DNA of 64,000 nucleotides, from assembly GCA_002343775.1 (NCBI GenBank), contig DDSH01000007.1, forward strand, positions 1 through 64,000, written 5' to 3'. The notes below the pieces were generated by a model. It was given only the letters and a program-made list of their open reading frames with translations. It ran no database searches and had not been told where the DNA came from. Origin of the DNA: Anaerolineales bacterium UBA2395. Its GTDB lineage: Bacteria; Chloroflexota; Anaerolineae; Anaerolineales; Villigracilaceae. Positions 50,718-58,112 of this stretch are shown here, in pieces. The first letter of the stretch is position 1, and each line of letters begins with the position of its first letter. A program made the position numbers and the translations under genes.

Positions 50718-51662
50718 ATGCCCAACATCCTTGAAGTACAAAATCTTGTCAAAAAATACGGGGACTTTGCCGCCGTCAAAGGGATTTCCTTCAACATCAA
50801 AGAGGGTGAAATTTTCAGCCTGCTTGGTCCCAATGGAGCCGGAAAGACCACCACCATTTCCATGCTTTCCACCCTGTATGCACCCACCTCCGGCGATGCA
50901 ACCATCGCCGGACATTCTGTCAGCAGGGAGCCAATGGCGGTGCGCAATGCCATCGGCGTCGTGCCGCAAGACTTGGCGCTGTACGAAGACTTGACCGCGA
51001 AAGAAAATCTGCTCTTTTGGGGTCAGATGTACGGCTTGAGCGGCAAATCACTCACCACCCGCGTGGACGAAGTGCTGGAGCAGATTGATCTGACAGACAA
51101 GGCAAAGGATCGCGTCAAAACCTATTCCGGCGGGATGAAGCGCCGCGTCAACATTGGAGTGGGGCTTTTACACAAACCAAAACTTCTCTTCATGGATGAG
51201 CCAACCGTCGGCATCGACCCGCAATCCCGCCGCGCCATATTGGACACGGTCAAAGACCTCAATCAAAAAGGCATGACCGTTCTATACACCACTCATTACA
51301 TGGAAGAAGCCGAGGAACTGTCCGACCGGGTGGGCATCATCGACCACGGTGAGTTGATCGCCATTGGCACGCAAAAAGAACTCACCCAGCAGGTCGGCGA
51401 GACGGAAACCCTGTTGCTGCACATCAGCGAGAATGACGACCCCGAAGCGTTGGCGGCTGCCTTCAAGGGCATCAAGGATGTGCAGGAAGCCAGTGTGATA
51501 AACCATCAGGTTTCGGTCATTGCCCAATCTGCAAAGGATGTACTTGCCCCGGTCATTGGTAAAGCCAACGAACGCGGCATCAAGATCCACTCAATCGACA
51601 TCCGAGAACCAAACCTCGAAGCGGTGTTCCTGCACCTGACGGGAAGGGCATTGAGAGACTAG
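50718..51662 (+). CDS. ABC transporter ATP-binding protein (ABC-2 exporter)
   Basis: A 314-residue ATPase. Walker A is GPNGAGKTTTISML, Q-loop VVPQDLALYEDLTAKENL, signature YSGGMKRRVNIGVG, Walker B LLFMDEPTVGIDPQSRR and H-loop TTHYMEEAEELSDRV. The C-terminal about 90 residues form the DUF4162-like domain seen in DrrA-type exporters. CAGGAG precedes the ATG at 50718. It forms an operon with the two permeases that follow. Such exporters move drugs, lipids or polysaccharides; the substrate is unknown. Confidence 0.93.
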   Translation: MPNILEVQNLVKKYGDFAAVKGISFNIKEGEIFSLLGPNGAGKTTTISMLSTLYAPTSGDATIAGHSVSREPMAVRNAIGVVPQDLALYEDLTAKENLLFWGQMYGLSGKSLTTRVDEVLEQIDLTDKAKDRVKTYSGGMKRRVNIGVGLLHKPKLLFMDEPTVGIDPQSRRAILDTVKDLNQKGMTVLYTTHYMEEAEELSDRVGIIDHGELIAIGTQKELTQQVGETETLLLHISENDDPEALAAAFKGIKDVQEASVINHQVSVIAQSAKDVLAPVIGKANERGIKIHSIDIREPNLEAVFLHLTGRALRD

Positions 51663-51707
51663 AAAGGGGCATTGCAGCCCTTTCCACGTTCATCAAAAGA
51701 GCACACC

Positions 51708-52976
51708 ATGAACAAACTTTTTCTCATCGGCATCAAAGACTTGCGGCTGATCTTTCGTGACCGCGCCGCGTTGGTACTCATGCTTCTCGCCCCGTTCCTG
51801 CTCACACTCGGTATGGGATTGGTGACCGGACGGTTCAGCGGTAGTTCATCGGGCATTTCGGATATCCCCGTCGTCATCGTCAATTTGGATGACGGCGAGT
51901 TGGGCAAAGCTCTGGTGGATGTCTTCAATTCGGAGGACCTGGCTGAATTAGTCGAACCCACTTCCGGGTCCGAGCCGGAGGCGGCGCGCCTGATGGTGGA
52001 TGATGACGAAGCCGCGGCAGCCATCATCATCCCGGCAGGATTCTCGCGCAGCATCATCCCGCAGCAAGAAGATTTTAACCCTGAGACCGCGCTCGAAAAA
52101 GAGGCTCTCAAGATCGAGATCTACGCCAACCCCACCCGCCCCACCAGCGCGGGCATTATCAAATCCATCGTGGATGAATACATCAGCCGTATCGAAGAAG
52201 GACGCATCAGCGGCGAAACCGCCATTTTGCAAATGGCGATCAGTGGGCGCCTCCCGATGGAGCAGTTGCAAGCCGCGGGCGAAGCGATGGGGCAACGCCT
52301 GCAAGACAGCCCCACCGATGAAACACTGGCAATCGCACTCAACACCTCCACAACTACCGGCGACGAAGTGGAGTTCGATATTCTCGCCTACCTCGCCCCC
52401 GGCATGGCATTAATGTTCCTGATGTTCACCGTCAGTCACGGCGGGCGGTCGATCCTCGCCGAGAAGGCGCAGGGCACGTTGCCACGCCTGCTGGTTTCAC
52501 CCACCAGCGCAACCCAAATTCTAGGCGGCAAAGTATTCGGTATCTTCCTCACCGGTGTGGCTCAAATGCTGATCCTGATCGGCGGCACATCGCTTCTATT
52601 TCAATTGAAATGGGGCGACCCGTTTGGTGTGCTTGTACTGGTGCTGGTTGCGGTCTTCGGCGCGACAGGCTGGGGTATGCTGATCACGGCACTGGCGCGC
52701 ACGCCCGGTCAGGTCGGAAGCGTCGGCTCGGCGATCATGTTGATCTTCGGCATTCTCGGCGGGAGTTTCATCAGCCTTGAGCAAATGCCGCCCTTCGTTC
52801 AGACATTAAGCCGCATCACACCCAACTCATGGGCGTTGGATGGATTTACCACGCTTGCCCTTGGCGGGATGCTGCCGCATCTTTCCACGCCGATCACTGC
52901 ACTGCTGACCATGGGCGTGATCCTGTTTGCGGCTTCGGTGATCCTTTTCGGACGAAAGAACCTGGTGCAGAAATGA
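51708..52976 (+). CDS. ABC-2 type permease (YhfI/NatB-like)
   Basis: A 422-residue permease: TM1 at about 19-40, a large extracytoplasmic loop (about 45-225, including EPTSGSEPEAARLMVDDDEAAAAIIIP), then five TM helices in the C-terminal half. AYLAPGMALMFLMFTVSHGGRSILAEKAQGTLPRLLVSP is the typical ABC2_membrane_3 block. It is coupled by ATGA overlap to the second permease. Confidence 0.9.
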   Translation: MNKLFLIGIKDLRLIFRDRAALVLMLLAPFLLTLGMGLVTGRFSGSSSGISDIPVVIVNLDDGELGKALVDVFNSEDLAELVEPTSGSEPEAARLMVDDDEAAAAIIIPAGFSRSIIPQQEDFNPETALEKEALKIEIYANPTRPTSAGIIKSIVDEYISRIEEGRISGETAILQMAISGRLPMEQLQAAGEAMGQRLQDSPTDETLAIALNTSTTTGDEVEFDILAYLAPGMALMFLMFTVSHGGRSILAEKAQGTLPRLLVSPTSATQILGGKVFGIFLTGVAQMLILIGGTSLLFQLKWGDPFGVLVLVLVAVFGATGWGMLITALARTPGQVGSVGSAIMLIFGILGGSFISLEQMPPFVQTLSRITPNSWALDGFTTLALGGMLPHLSTPITALLTMGVILFAASVILFGRKNLVQK

Positions 52977-54172
52977 AAAAGATTTTCGCCATCGCCTGGA
53001 AGGACGCGGTTATCCGTTTTGCAAGTTCCTCGGAACTGTTGTTCTTCATCATCCTGCCGTTGATCTTCACGTTTCTCCTGGCAGGCGGAACGCCCTCGGG
53101 CGGTGCAACCAACAACCGCACCCGCCTCGTGGTCGTGGATTTGGCTGATACCGCCATCTCGCATCAGATCGTCGCCGAATTGGAAAACTCCACTTCCACC
53201 TACCCGGATGTCAAGCCGTTGGAAGAAGCAGAAGAGGAGTTCGAAGCGCGCCGCACGGATGCCATGCTGGTCATCCCAGCCGGGTTGGATCTGGAATCCA
53301 TCCAAAACGGGAGCGCGGAGTTGGAATTTCGCCAGCAGCCCAATAACATGGATGCCACCATATCAAAACGCGCCGTGCAAACCGCCATCCGCAAGGTGAG
53401 CAGTTCCATCAGCGCGGCAAATTTGGCGCTGGAAGAAGCCAGAGCGCAAGGCACTTTCGAATCTTCGGAAGCCGAAAAAGCCTACTTCGACGATGCCCTT
53501 GAACTTGCACAGACGCTTCAAGAGGATGCGCCCGAACGCGTGACCGTCATCGAAGGTACGACCCCGGACGATGTCGAGTATGACCCGCGCGCAAACTCAT
53601 CTGCCGGGCAGTTGGTGACCTGGGTATTCATCCCGTTGTTCGGTATCTCTGCCATGTTCGCATACGAGCGCCAGCAGGGAACGCTGCGGCGTCTCCTGAC
53701 CACACCGACCACAAAAGCCACCTTCCTGTTTGGGACGATCTCCGGTCAGGTGCTGATGGCATTGATCCAAATGACGCTGCTGATTCTGTTCGGCATGTTC
53801 GCCCTTGACTTGAAATGGGGACAAAATCTGCCTGCCCTCTTCATAGTCATGACCAGCGCCGCGCTTGCGGCGGGAGCCATCGGCACGACAATGGGAACGT
53901 TCATCAAAACCGAAGGGCAAGCCAGCGGGCTGAGCATCATGGCGGGCATGGTCATGGCGCTGTTGGGCGGATGCTGGTATCCATTGGAGTTGTTCCCGGC
54001 AGTGGTACAAAACATCGTGAAGATCCTGCCCACCACCTGGGCAATGCAAGGTTTACTTGACCTTGTCCTGCGCGGCGGCGGTCTGACCGATATTCTGCTC
54101 GAATCCGGTGTGTTGCTTGGGTTTGCGACCGTCTTTTTTGCAATTGGAGTTGCAAGGTTTAGATACGAGTAA
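52973..54172 (+). CDS. ABC-2 type permease, second subunit
   Basis: A 399-residue permease with the same layout: TM1 at about 20-38 (LLFFIILPLIFTFLLAGG), an extracytoplasmic loop (about 40-220) and five C-terminal TM helices, with FGISAMFAYERQQGTLRRLLTTPTTK. It is homologous in architecture to the previous gene, so the exporter is probably a heterodimer. It starts at the overlapping ATGA and is followed by a strong terminator. Confidence 0.9.
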   Translation: MKKIFAIAWKDAVIRFASSSELLFFIILPLIFTFLLAGGTPSGGATNNRTRLVVVDLADTAISHQIVAELENSTSTYPDVKPLEEAEEEFEARRTDAMLVIPAGLDLESIQNGSAELEFRQQPNNMDATISKRAVQTAIRKVSSSISAANLALEEARAQGTFESSEAEKAYFDDALELAQTLQEDAPERVTVIEGTTPDDVEYDPRANSSAGQLVTWVFIPLFGISAMFAYERQQGTLRRLLTTPTTKATFLFGTISGQVLMALIQMTLLILFGMFALDLKWGQNLPALFIVMTSAALAAGAIGTTMGTFIKTEGQASGLSIMAGMVMALLGGCWYPLELFPAVVQNIVKILPTTWAMQGLLDLVLRGGGLTDILLESGVLLGFATVFFAIGVARFRYE

Positions 54173-54200
54173 CACAGGAACGAACTGCCAAGACAAAACA

Positions 54201-54234
54201 AAAAAGGCGGATGGCTGCATGCCTCCGCCTTTTT
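54201..54234. terminator. Bidirectional terminator between the ABC exporter and the ABC-F gene
   Basis: AAAAAGGCGGA (54201-54211) and TCCGCCTTTTT (54224-54234) with an inner GGC/GCC pair set, A-run on the left and T-run on the right. Confidence 0.9.
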
Positions 54235-54239
54235 TCTAT

Positions 54240-55871
54240 CTACTGTCTCCCGTTCCTGCTCCCCAAATAATCGCTGTAGCCGCCCAGATATTCCGCCAAC
54301 CTGCCGTCTTCGATGACCAGCAAACGTTCCACGGTCCGGTCGAGAAAGTAGCGGTCGTGCGAGATGACCAGAACCGTCCCTTCGAAATCTTCGAGGGCTT
54401 GCTCCAGTACTTCCGCCGAAGCAATATCGAGGTTATTGGTGGGTTCGTCGAGCAAAAGGAAATTCGCACCGGAAAGCACCACCAAAGCCAGTTGCAGGCG
54501 GCTGCGTTCTCCGCCGGAGAGTTCGCCGATCTTTTGCGAAACCTGTTTGTACGTAAATAAATACCGCAACAAAAATGCCGTGGCGCGTGATTCGCTCATC
54601 TCGCCTGCATAGCGGACTGCATCCAAAACGGTCTGGTTGAAATCCAACGTTTCATGCTCTTGGGCATAATGTCCGATGGAAACACTTGGACCGATTTTGA
54701 TCTCTCCAGTATCGGGCACCTCTTTGCCAAGGATCATGCGCAACAGGACGGATTTTCCCGCTCCGTTCGCACCAATCAACCCGACGCGTTCCCCGTGCCA
54801 AATGGTCTGGTTGATCTCGCCGAAGACGCGCCTTGCACCAAACGACTTGGAGATGCCCGCCAGTTCTAAGACCTTGTTCGAGCCCCGCCAGCCGCCAAGT
54901 CGCAGTTCCATACGGCGGCGGGACAATATCGGCTTGTCAATCTTTTCCACGCGTTCCATTCGGGCTTCCATGGCATGGATACGGGTGGCGAATTTATCAT
55001 TAAACTGCGCCCACAAGCGATACCGTTTTATCGCGGCTTCCATGCGTGCAAAACTTCGCTGCTGAATCTGGAACAATTCCTCCTGCCTTGCCAGCCGCAT
55101 CTCTTTATCCGCGATGTACGAGGTGTAATCCCCCTCGAACACGGTCATCCTGCCATCTTCCAATTCCGCAATGTGTGTGACCACGGCGTCGAGCAGGTAG
55201 CGATCATGAGAGATGATGACCACCGTCCCTGCATATTCACGGATCAATTTTTCAAGATACAGTTTACCAGGCAGATCGAGATGATTATCCGGTTCATCCA
55301 ACAGGAGGATATCAGGTTTGACCAGAAGCAGCCGTGCCAGCCCGATCAGTTTTTTCTGACCGCCGCTTAATACGGAGAGAGACTTGGTCAGTTCACTGGG
55401 AGCGAGTCCCAGCCCGAGCAGCAGATCACGGACGCGCTGCGGGTATGCGTCGCCGCCAAGAGATTCGTATTCTTCGATCAACGCGTGCTGAGCTTCGAGC
55501 GCGCGCTGCAATCTCTTTTCATTTTCATAGATGTCGGGATCACCAAGGCTGGCTTCCACCCGTTCCAGCTCTGCGTGAACTTCTGCCACGCGTGGGTTGC
55601 CCGCCATCGCAGCGTCGAGAGCCGTCAGCGTTGGCTCCAGCTCAGGATGTTGCGGCAGGTATCCCGTTGTGATGAGGCGGGCGCGGGTGACGCTTCCACC
55701 CAATTCGGGGGCATGTTCCCCCTCAATCATTTTAAATAGCGATGACTTTCCCGCGCCATTCGCGCCGATAAGACCGATGCGCTGCCCGCGTTGGATCTCC
55801 CAGTTGAGATTTTCAAAAATTCGTTTTGCCCCAAGGACAAGGGTAATGTTGGAAAGTTGAATTTGGATCAT
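54240..55871 (-). CDS. ABC-F family ATPase
   Basis: A 543-residue protein with two ABC domains and no TM segment. Walker A motifs are GLIGANGAGKSSLF (about 34-47) and GLIGANGAGKSVLL. Signatures LSVLSGGQKKLIGLARLLL and IGELSGGERSRLQLALVVL, Walker B LLLDEPDNHLDLP and LLLDEPTNNLDIA. The interdomain linker (about 240-320, EELFQIQQRSFARMEAAIKRYRLWAQF...) is the P-site tRNA-interaction motif region. ABC-F proteins act on the ribosome as translation factors or antibiotic-protection proteins. The leader with a short ORF and terminator directly upstream is reminiscent of antibiotic-inducible ABC-F genes. AAAGG lies 6 nt before the ATG. Confidence 0.9.
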   Translation of the reverse strand: MIQIQLSNITLVLGAKRIFENLNWEIQRGQRIGLIGANGAGKSSLFKMIEGEHAPELGGSVTRARLITTGYLPQHPELEPTLTALDAAMAGNPRVAEVHAELERVEASLGDPDIYENEKRLQRALEAQHALIEEYESLGGDAYPQRVRDLLLGLGLAPSELTKSLSVLSGGQKKLIGLARLLLVKPDILLLDEPDNHLDLPGKLYLEKLIREYAGTVVIISHDRYLLDAVVTHIAELEDGRMTVFEGDYTSYIADKEMRLARQEELFQIQQRSFARMEAAIKRYRLWAQFNDKFATRIHAMEARMERVEKIDKPILSRRRMELRLGGWRGSNKVLELAGISKSFGARRVFGEINQTIWHGERVGLIGANGAGKSVLLRMILGKEVPDTGEIKIGPSVSIGHYAQEHETLDFNQTVLDAVRYAGEMSESRATAFLLRYLFTYKQVSQKIGELSGGERSRLQLALVVLSGANFLLLDEPTNNLDIASAEVLEQALEDFEGTVLVISHDRYFLDRTVERLLVIEDGRLAEYLGGYSDYLGSRNGRQ

Positions 55872-55900
55872 GCGAAACCTTTTGGATCAATACTTAAATA

Positions 55901-55926
55901 AAAACGCCGCAGGCGGCACCTGCGGC
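55901..55926 (-). terminator. Attenuator-type terminator before the ABC-F gene
   Basis: On the minus strand GCCGCAGG-TGCCG-CCTGCGGC (55926-55906) is followed by GTTTTTATTT. Only 30 nt separate it from the ABC-F start, too little for a separate promoter and RBS. An upstream GCGCCUG (55962-55956) can pair with CAGGUGC (55922-55916) to disrupt it. Confidence 0.72.
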
Positions 55927-55947
55927 ATGTGAAAGCGACGTGACCTT

Positions 55948-56043
55948 TCAGCAAACAGGCGCAATACGACAAGGAACGGCGTTGTCGAAGCCGTTGAGCG
56001 CCATTGCGAAAAGGGGTTTGCCTATGCTGAATTTGTAAAGCAT
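55948..56043 (-). CDS. 31-codon leader ORF upstream of the ABC-F gene
   Basis: The ORF starts MLYKFSIGKPLFAMALNGFD and continues NAVPCRIAPVC. A TATAAT box (56056-56051) ends 7 nt before the ATG, so translation would start at or near the transcript 5' end. No Shine-Dalgarno is present. The transcript over the ORF folds into three nested stems (GCAAAC/GUUUGC, CGCAAU/AUUGCG, AACGGC/GCCGUU) with an alternative GACAA/UUGUC stem, so it may be a stalling peptide, a structured RNA, or both. Confidence 0.55.
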   Translation of the reverse strand: MLYKFSIGKPLFAMALNGFDNAVPCRIAPVC

Positions 56044-56050
56044 GTCCGCG

Positions 56051-56056
56051 ATTATA
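56051..56056 (-). promoter_or_regulatory. -10 box of the ABC-F leader
   Basis: A TATAAT on the minus strand overlapping the stop codon of the NYN gene. No good -35 hexamer is visible at 16-18 nt (CTGGTC or ACTGGT), so it may need an activator or be read through from the NYN gene. Confidence 0.5.
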
Positions 56057-57140
56057 CCTGATTCTCGGCGTCGACCAGTTCCTGAATATGGTCGAGCACT
56101 TTGGGGTTGCGCGCGCCGCCATAGAGGATCTGTGCGGCAATTTCCTTGTCGAGCGGTTCCGATGCACCCAGATCACCGATGATGAGTTGCAACATCTTTT
56201 GGTCGCATTTGTTGAGCAGGTCAGCGGGAGATTGGGTCTCCTGCGGCAGAGACATCTTGCGGTTCATGATGCGCTCATTCGAGTCGGAATCGAATTCGAA
56301 ACAAAAGGTGTGGAAGAGCTGATGCAGGGTATCCATCACCAGTTGCGGATCGACCTTGGGTGTGGCATTCGCAAAATAGGTTTGGGCGATCTCTTTCAGC
56401 TGATTGAACGTGACCTCTGGCGTCGCTTTGACCAGATCGAATATCTTATAGATCACCAACGGACGCTGGAGGTTCGGCGTCATGCGAATCTTGTTCCCCG
56501 CAAGGATGTTCAGATAACGTTCCAGGCGTTTCTCCGGCGGAATGGGCGTGGGGGTGTTCGTCTTGACAGGCGGGGTCTGCGCCTGTTTTTGGGCAGCAGG
56601 AGGCTGGCTTTGTTTGGCTGCCTGATGTGCCTGCCCGCCGTTGGACGGCGTCTGTTTCTTCACCTTGTTGACGCCCTGCCATTTGTCGTAAAAGACGAAT
56701 TTATCGCAGGCGCTGACGAGATAGTCTGCGCTGGTACCGCTCACGCCAACACCGATGACAGTCTTGCCGTGTGTGCGCAGGCGGTGGACCAATTCGGTAA
56801 AGTCGCCATCTCCTGAAACCAAAAGGATGTGCGTAAAAGTTTCCTTTTCGCTATAAAACAATTCCAGCGCATCGATGACAATGCGGATATCGGCGGCATT
56901 CTTGCCGCGTTTGCTGTTGACATGGACCAGTTCCACGCCGAGGCTGAGGAGTTGCCTCTGTTTGCTGGCGGCTTCCGCCCAGTCGGCATAGGCGCGGCGC
57001 AGAACCACCCGCCCCAGTTGCGACGCGTAATTAAAAATGCGGCTCCAATCCACATCGGCGCTTTTGCCGAAGGCTTCTTCGACACTGATCTCAATATTGT
57101 CGTAGTCGATAAAAACGGCTACTTGATTATCCTGTCCCAT
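56052..57140 (-). CDS. NYN-domain (PIN-like) ribonuclease-type protein, LabA-like
   Basis: A 362-residue protein. The N-terminal NYN domain (about 5-155) has the acidic residues of the PIN-like fold: VAVFIDYDNIEIS (Asp12, Asp14), KNAADIRIVIDALEL, and LLVSGDGDFTELVHRL. A Pro/Gln/Lys-rich linker follows (about 165-205). The C-terminal part (about 205-362) is helical and repeats a winged-helix-like (OST-HTH/LOTUS-like) arrangement. The ATG at 57140 has GGAG 7 nt upstream; an earlier in-frame TTG is less likely. Predicted to act on RNA; the targets are unknown. Confidence 0.85.
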   Translation of the reverse strand: MGQDNQVAVFIDYDNIEISVEEAFGKSADVDWSRIFNYASQLGRVVLRRAYADWAEAASKQRQLLSLGVELVHVNSKRGKNAADIRIVIDALELFYSEKETFTHILLVSGDGDFTELVHRLRTHGKTVIGVGVSGTSADYLVSACDKFVFYDKWQGVNKVKKQTPSNGGQAHQAAKQSQPPAAQKQAQTPPVKTNTPTPIPPEKRLERYLNILAGNKIRMTPNLQRPLVIYKIFDLVKATPEVTFNQLKEIAQTYFANATPKVDPQLVMDTLHQLFHTFCFEFDSDSNERIMNRKMSLPQETQSPADLLNKCDQKMLQLIIGDLGASEPLDKEIAAQILYGGARNPKVLDHIQELVDAENQV

Positions 57141-57254
57141 TTGGTACTCCAAAGATGTTCGGAATGGTAGAACTTGAATTCTGAGGATGATCTATCCATT
57201 CCCGTATTTTCCAAAAGTATAGCATAGGCGTTCCATTCTGTGGCAAAATAAGAC

Positions 57255-58076
57255 ATGCCCATTGAACTGACCACGCTCAGCCAGTCATCGCTGCAAGATT
57301 ACAACGACTGTCCGCGCCGCTTCGAACTGCGCTACCTCCAGCATCTGGCATATCCCGCCATCGAGACCGAACCCGCACTCGAGAACGAAAAACACCAGCG
57401 CGAAGGCGAGCACTTTCACCGGCTCGTTCAGCAATATTTCATCGGCATTCCCGCCGAGCAGGTCTCCAAACAAGCCAACACCGACAACCTGCAACGCTGG
57501 TGGGGTCACTTCATAATTTCAAAAGACCTGGCGGTTCTGCGCGACCTGCCCGGTCTCAAGACCGAAATGACCCTGTCTGCCCCGCTGGGAGCCTACCGCC
57601 TCATCGCAAAATATGATCTGATCGCTTCCGACGGCGGCAAGTTTTTCATCTACGACTGGAAGACCTACCGCAAACGACCAAAGAGCGAATGGCTTGCCAT
57701 CCGCTGGCAGACGCGCGTCTACCGCGCATTGCTTGTGCAGGCGGGCGCCCATCTGAACGGCGGCATACCCATCCAGCCGGAGCAGGTCGAGATGGTCTAC
57801 TGGTTTTCCGAGTTCCCCAACGACCCGGCGAGATTCACCTATCAATCTGATCAATTCAAGCGGGATAGGGATGCATTGCTTCGTTTTGCGGAAGATATCA
57901 AATCCGCTTCGAACTACCCGAAAACGGATGACACGACCAAATGCCTGTACTGCCCCTATAGATCGTACTGCAATCGCGGCGCCCGCGCCGGAGATGCGCT
58001 CGACACTGAACTCGAGTCTGAAGCCGAAGAACTGTTCGACCTCAACTTCGAGCAGATCGGTGAGATCGAATTCTAA
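57255..58076 (+). CDS. PD-(D/E)XK nuclease with Fe-S-type Cys cluster (Cas4/RecB-like)
   Basis: A 273-residue protein. LSQSSLQDYNDCPRRFELRYL has the N-terminal Cys and the typical Cas4/AddB start. EGEHFHRLVQQYF is motif I (His), IAKYDLIASDGGKFFIYDWKTYRKR carries the catalytic Asp and the D-W-K motif, and QTRVYRALLVQAG is the following helix. The C-terminal KCLYCPYRSYCNRG supplies three more Cys, so a 4Fe-4S cluster is likely. No cas genes or repeat array lie nearby, so a DNA-repair exonuclease role is preferred. Confidence 0.88.
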   Translation: MPIELTTLSQSSLQDYNDCPRRFELRYLQHLAYPAIETEPALENEKHQREGEHFHRLVQQYFIGIPAEQVSKQANTDNLQRWWGHFIISKDLAVLRDLPGLKTEMTLSAPLGAYRLIAKYDLIASDGGKFFIYDWKTYRKRPKSEWLAIRWQTRVYRALLVQAGAHLNGGIPIQPEQVEMVYWFSEFPNDPARFTYQSDQFKRDRDALLRFAEDIKSASNYPKTDDTTKCLYCPYRSYCNRGARAGDALDTELESEAEELFDLNFEQIGEIEF

Positions 58077-58111
58077 AAGTTGGGGCGACCAAACCGGTCG
58101 CCCCAACTTTT
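58075..58111. terminator. Bidirectional terminator after the nuclease
   Basis: A perfect 16-bp stem (58075-58090 with 58096-58111, loop AAACC) with A4 before and T7 after. It also ends the convergent dockerin gene at 58113. Confidence 0.93.
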
Positions 58112-58112
58112 T

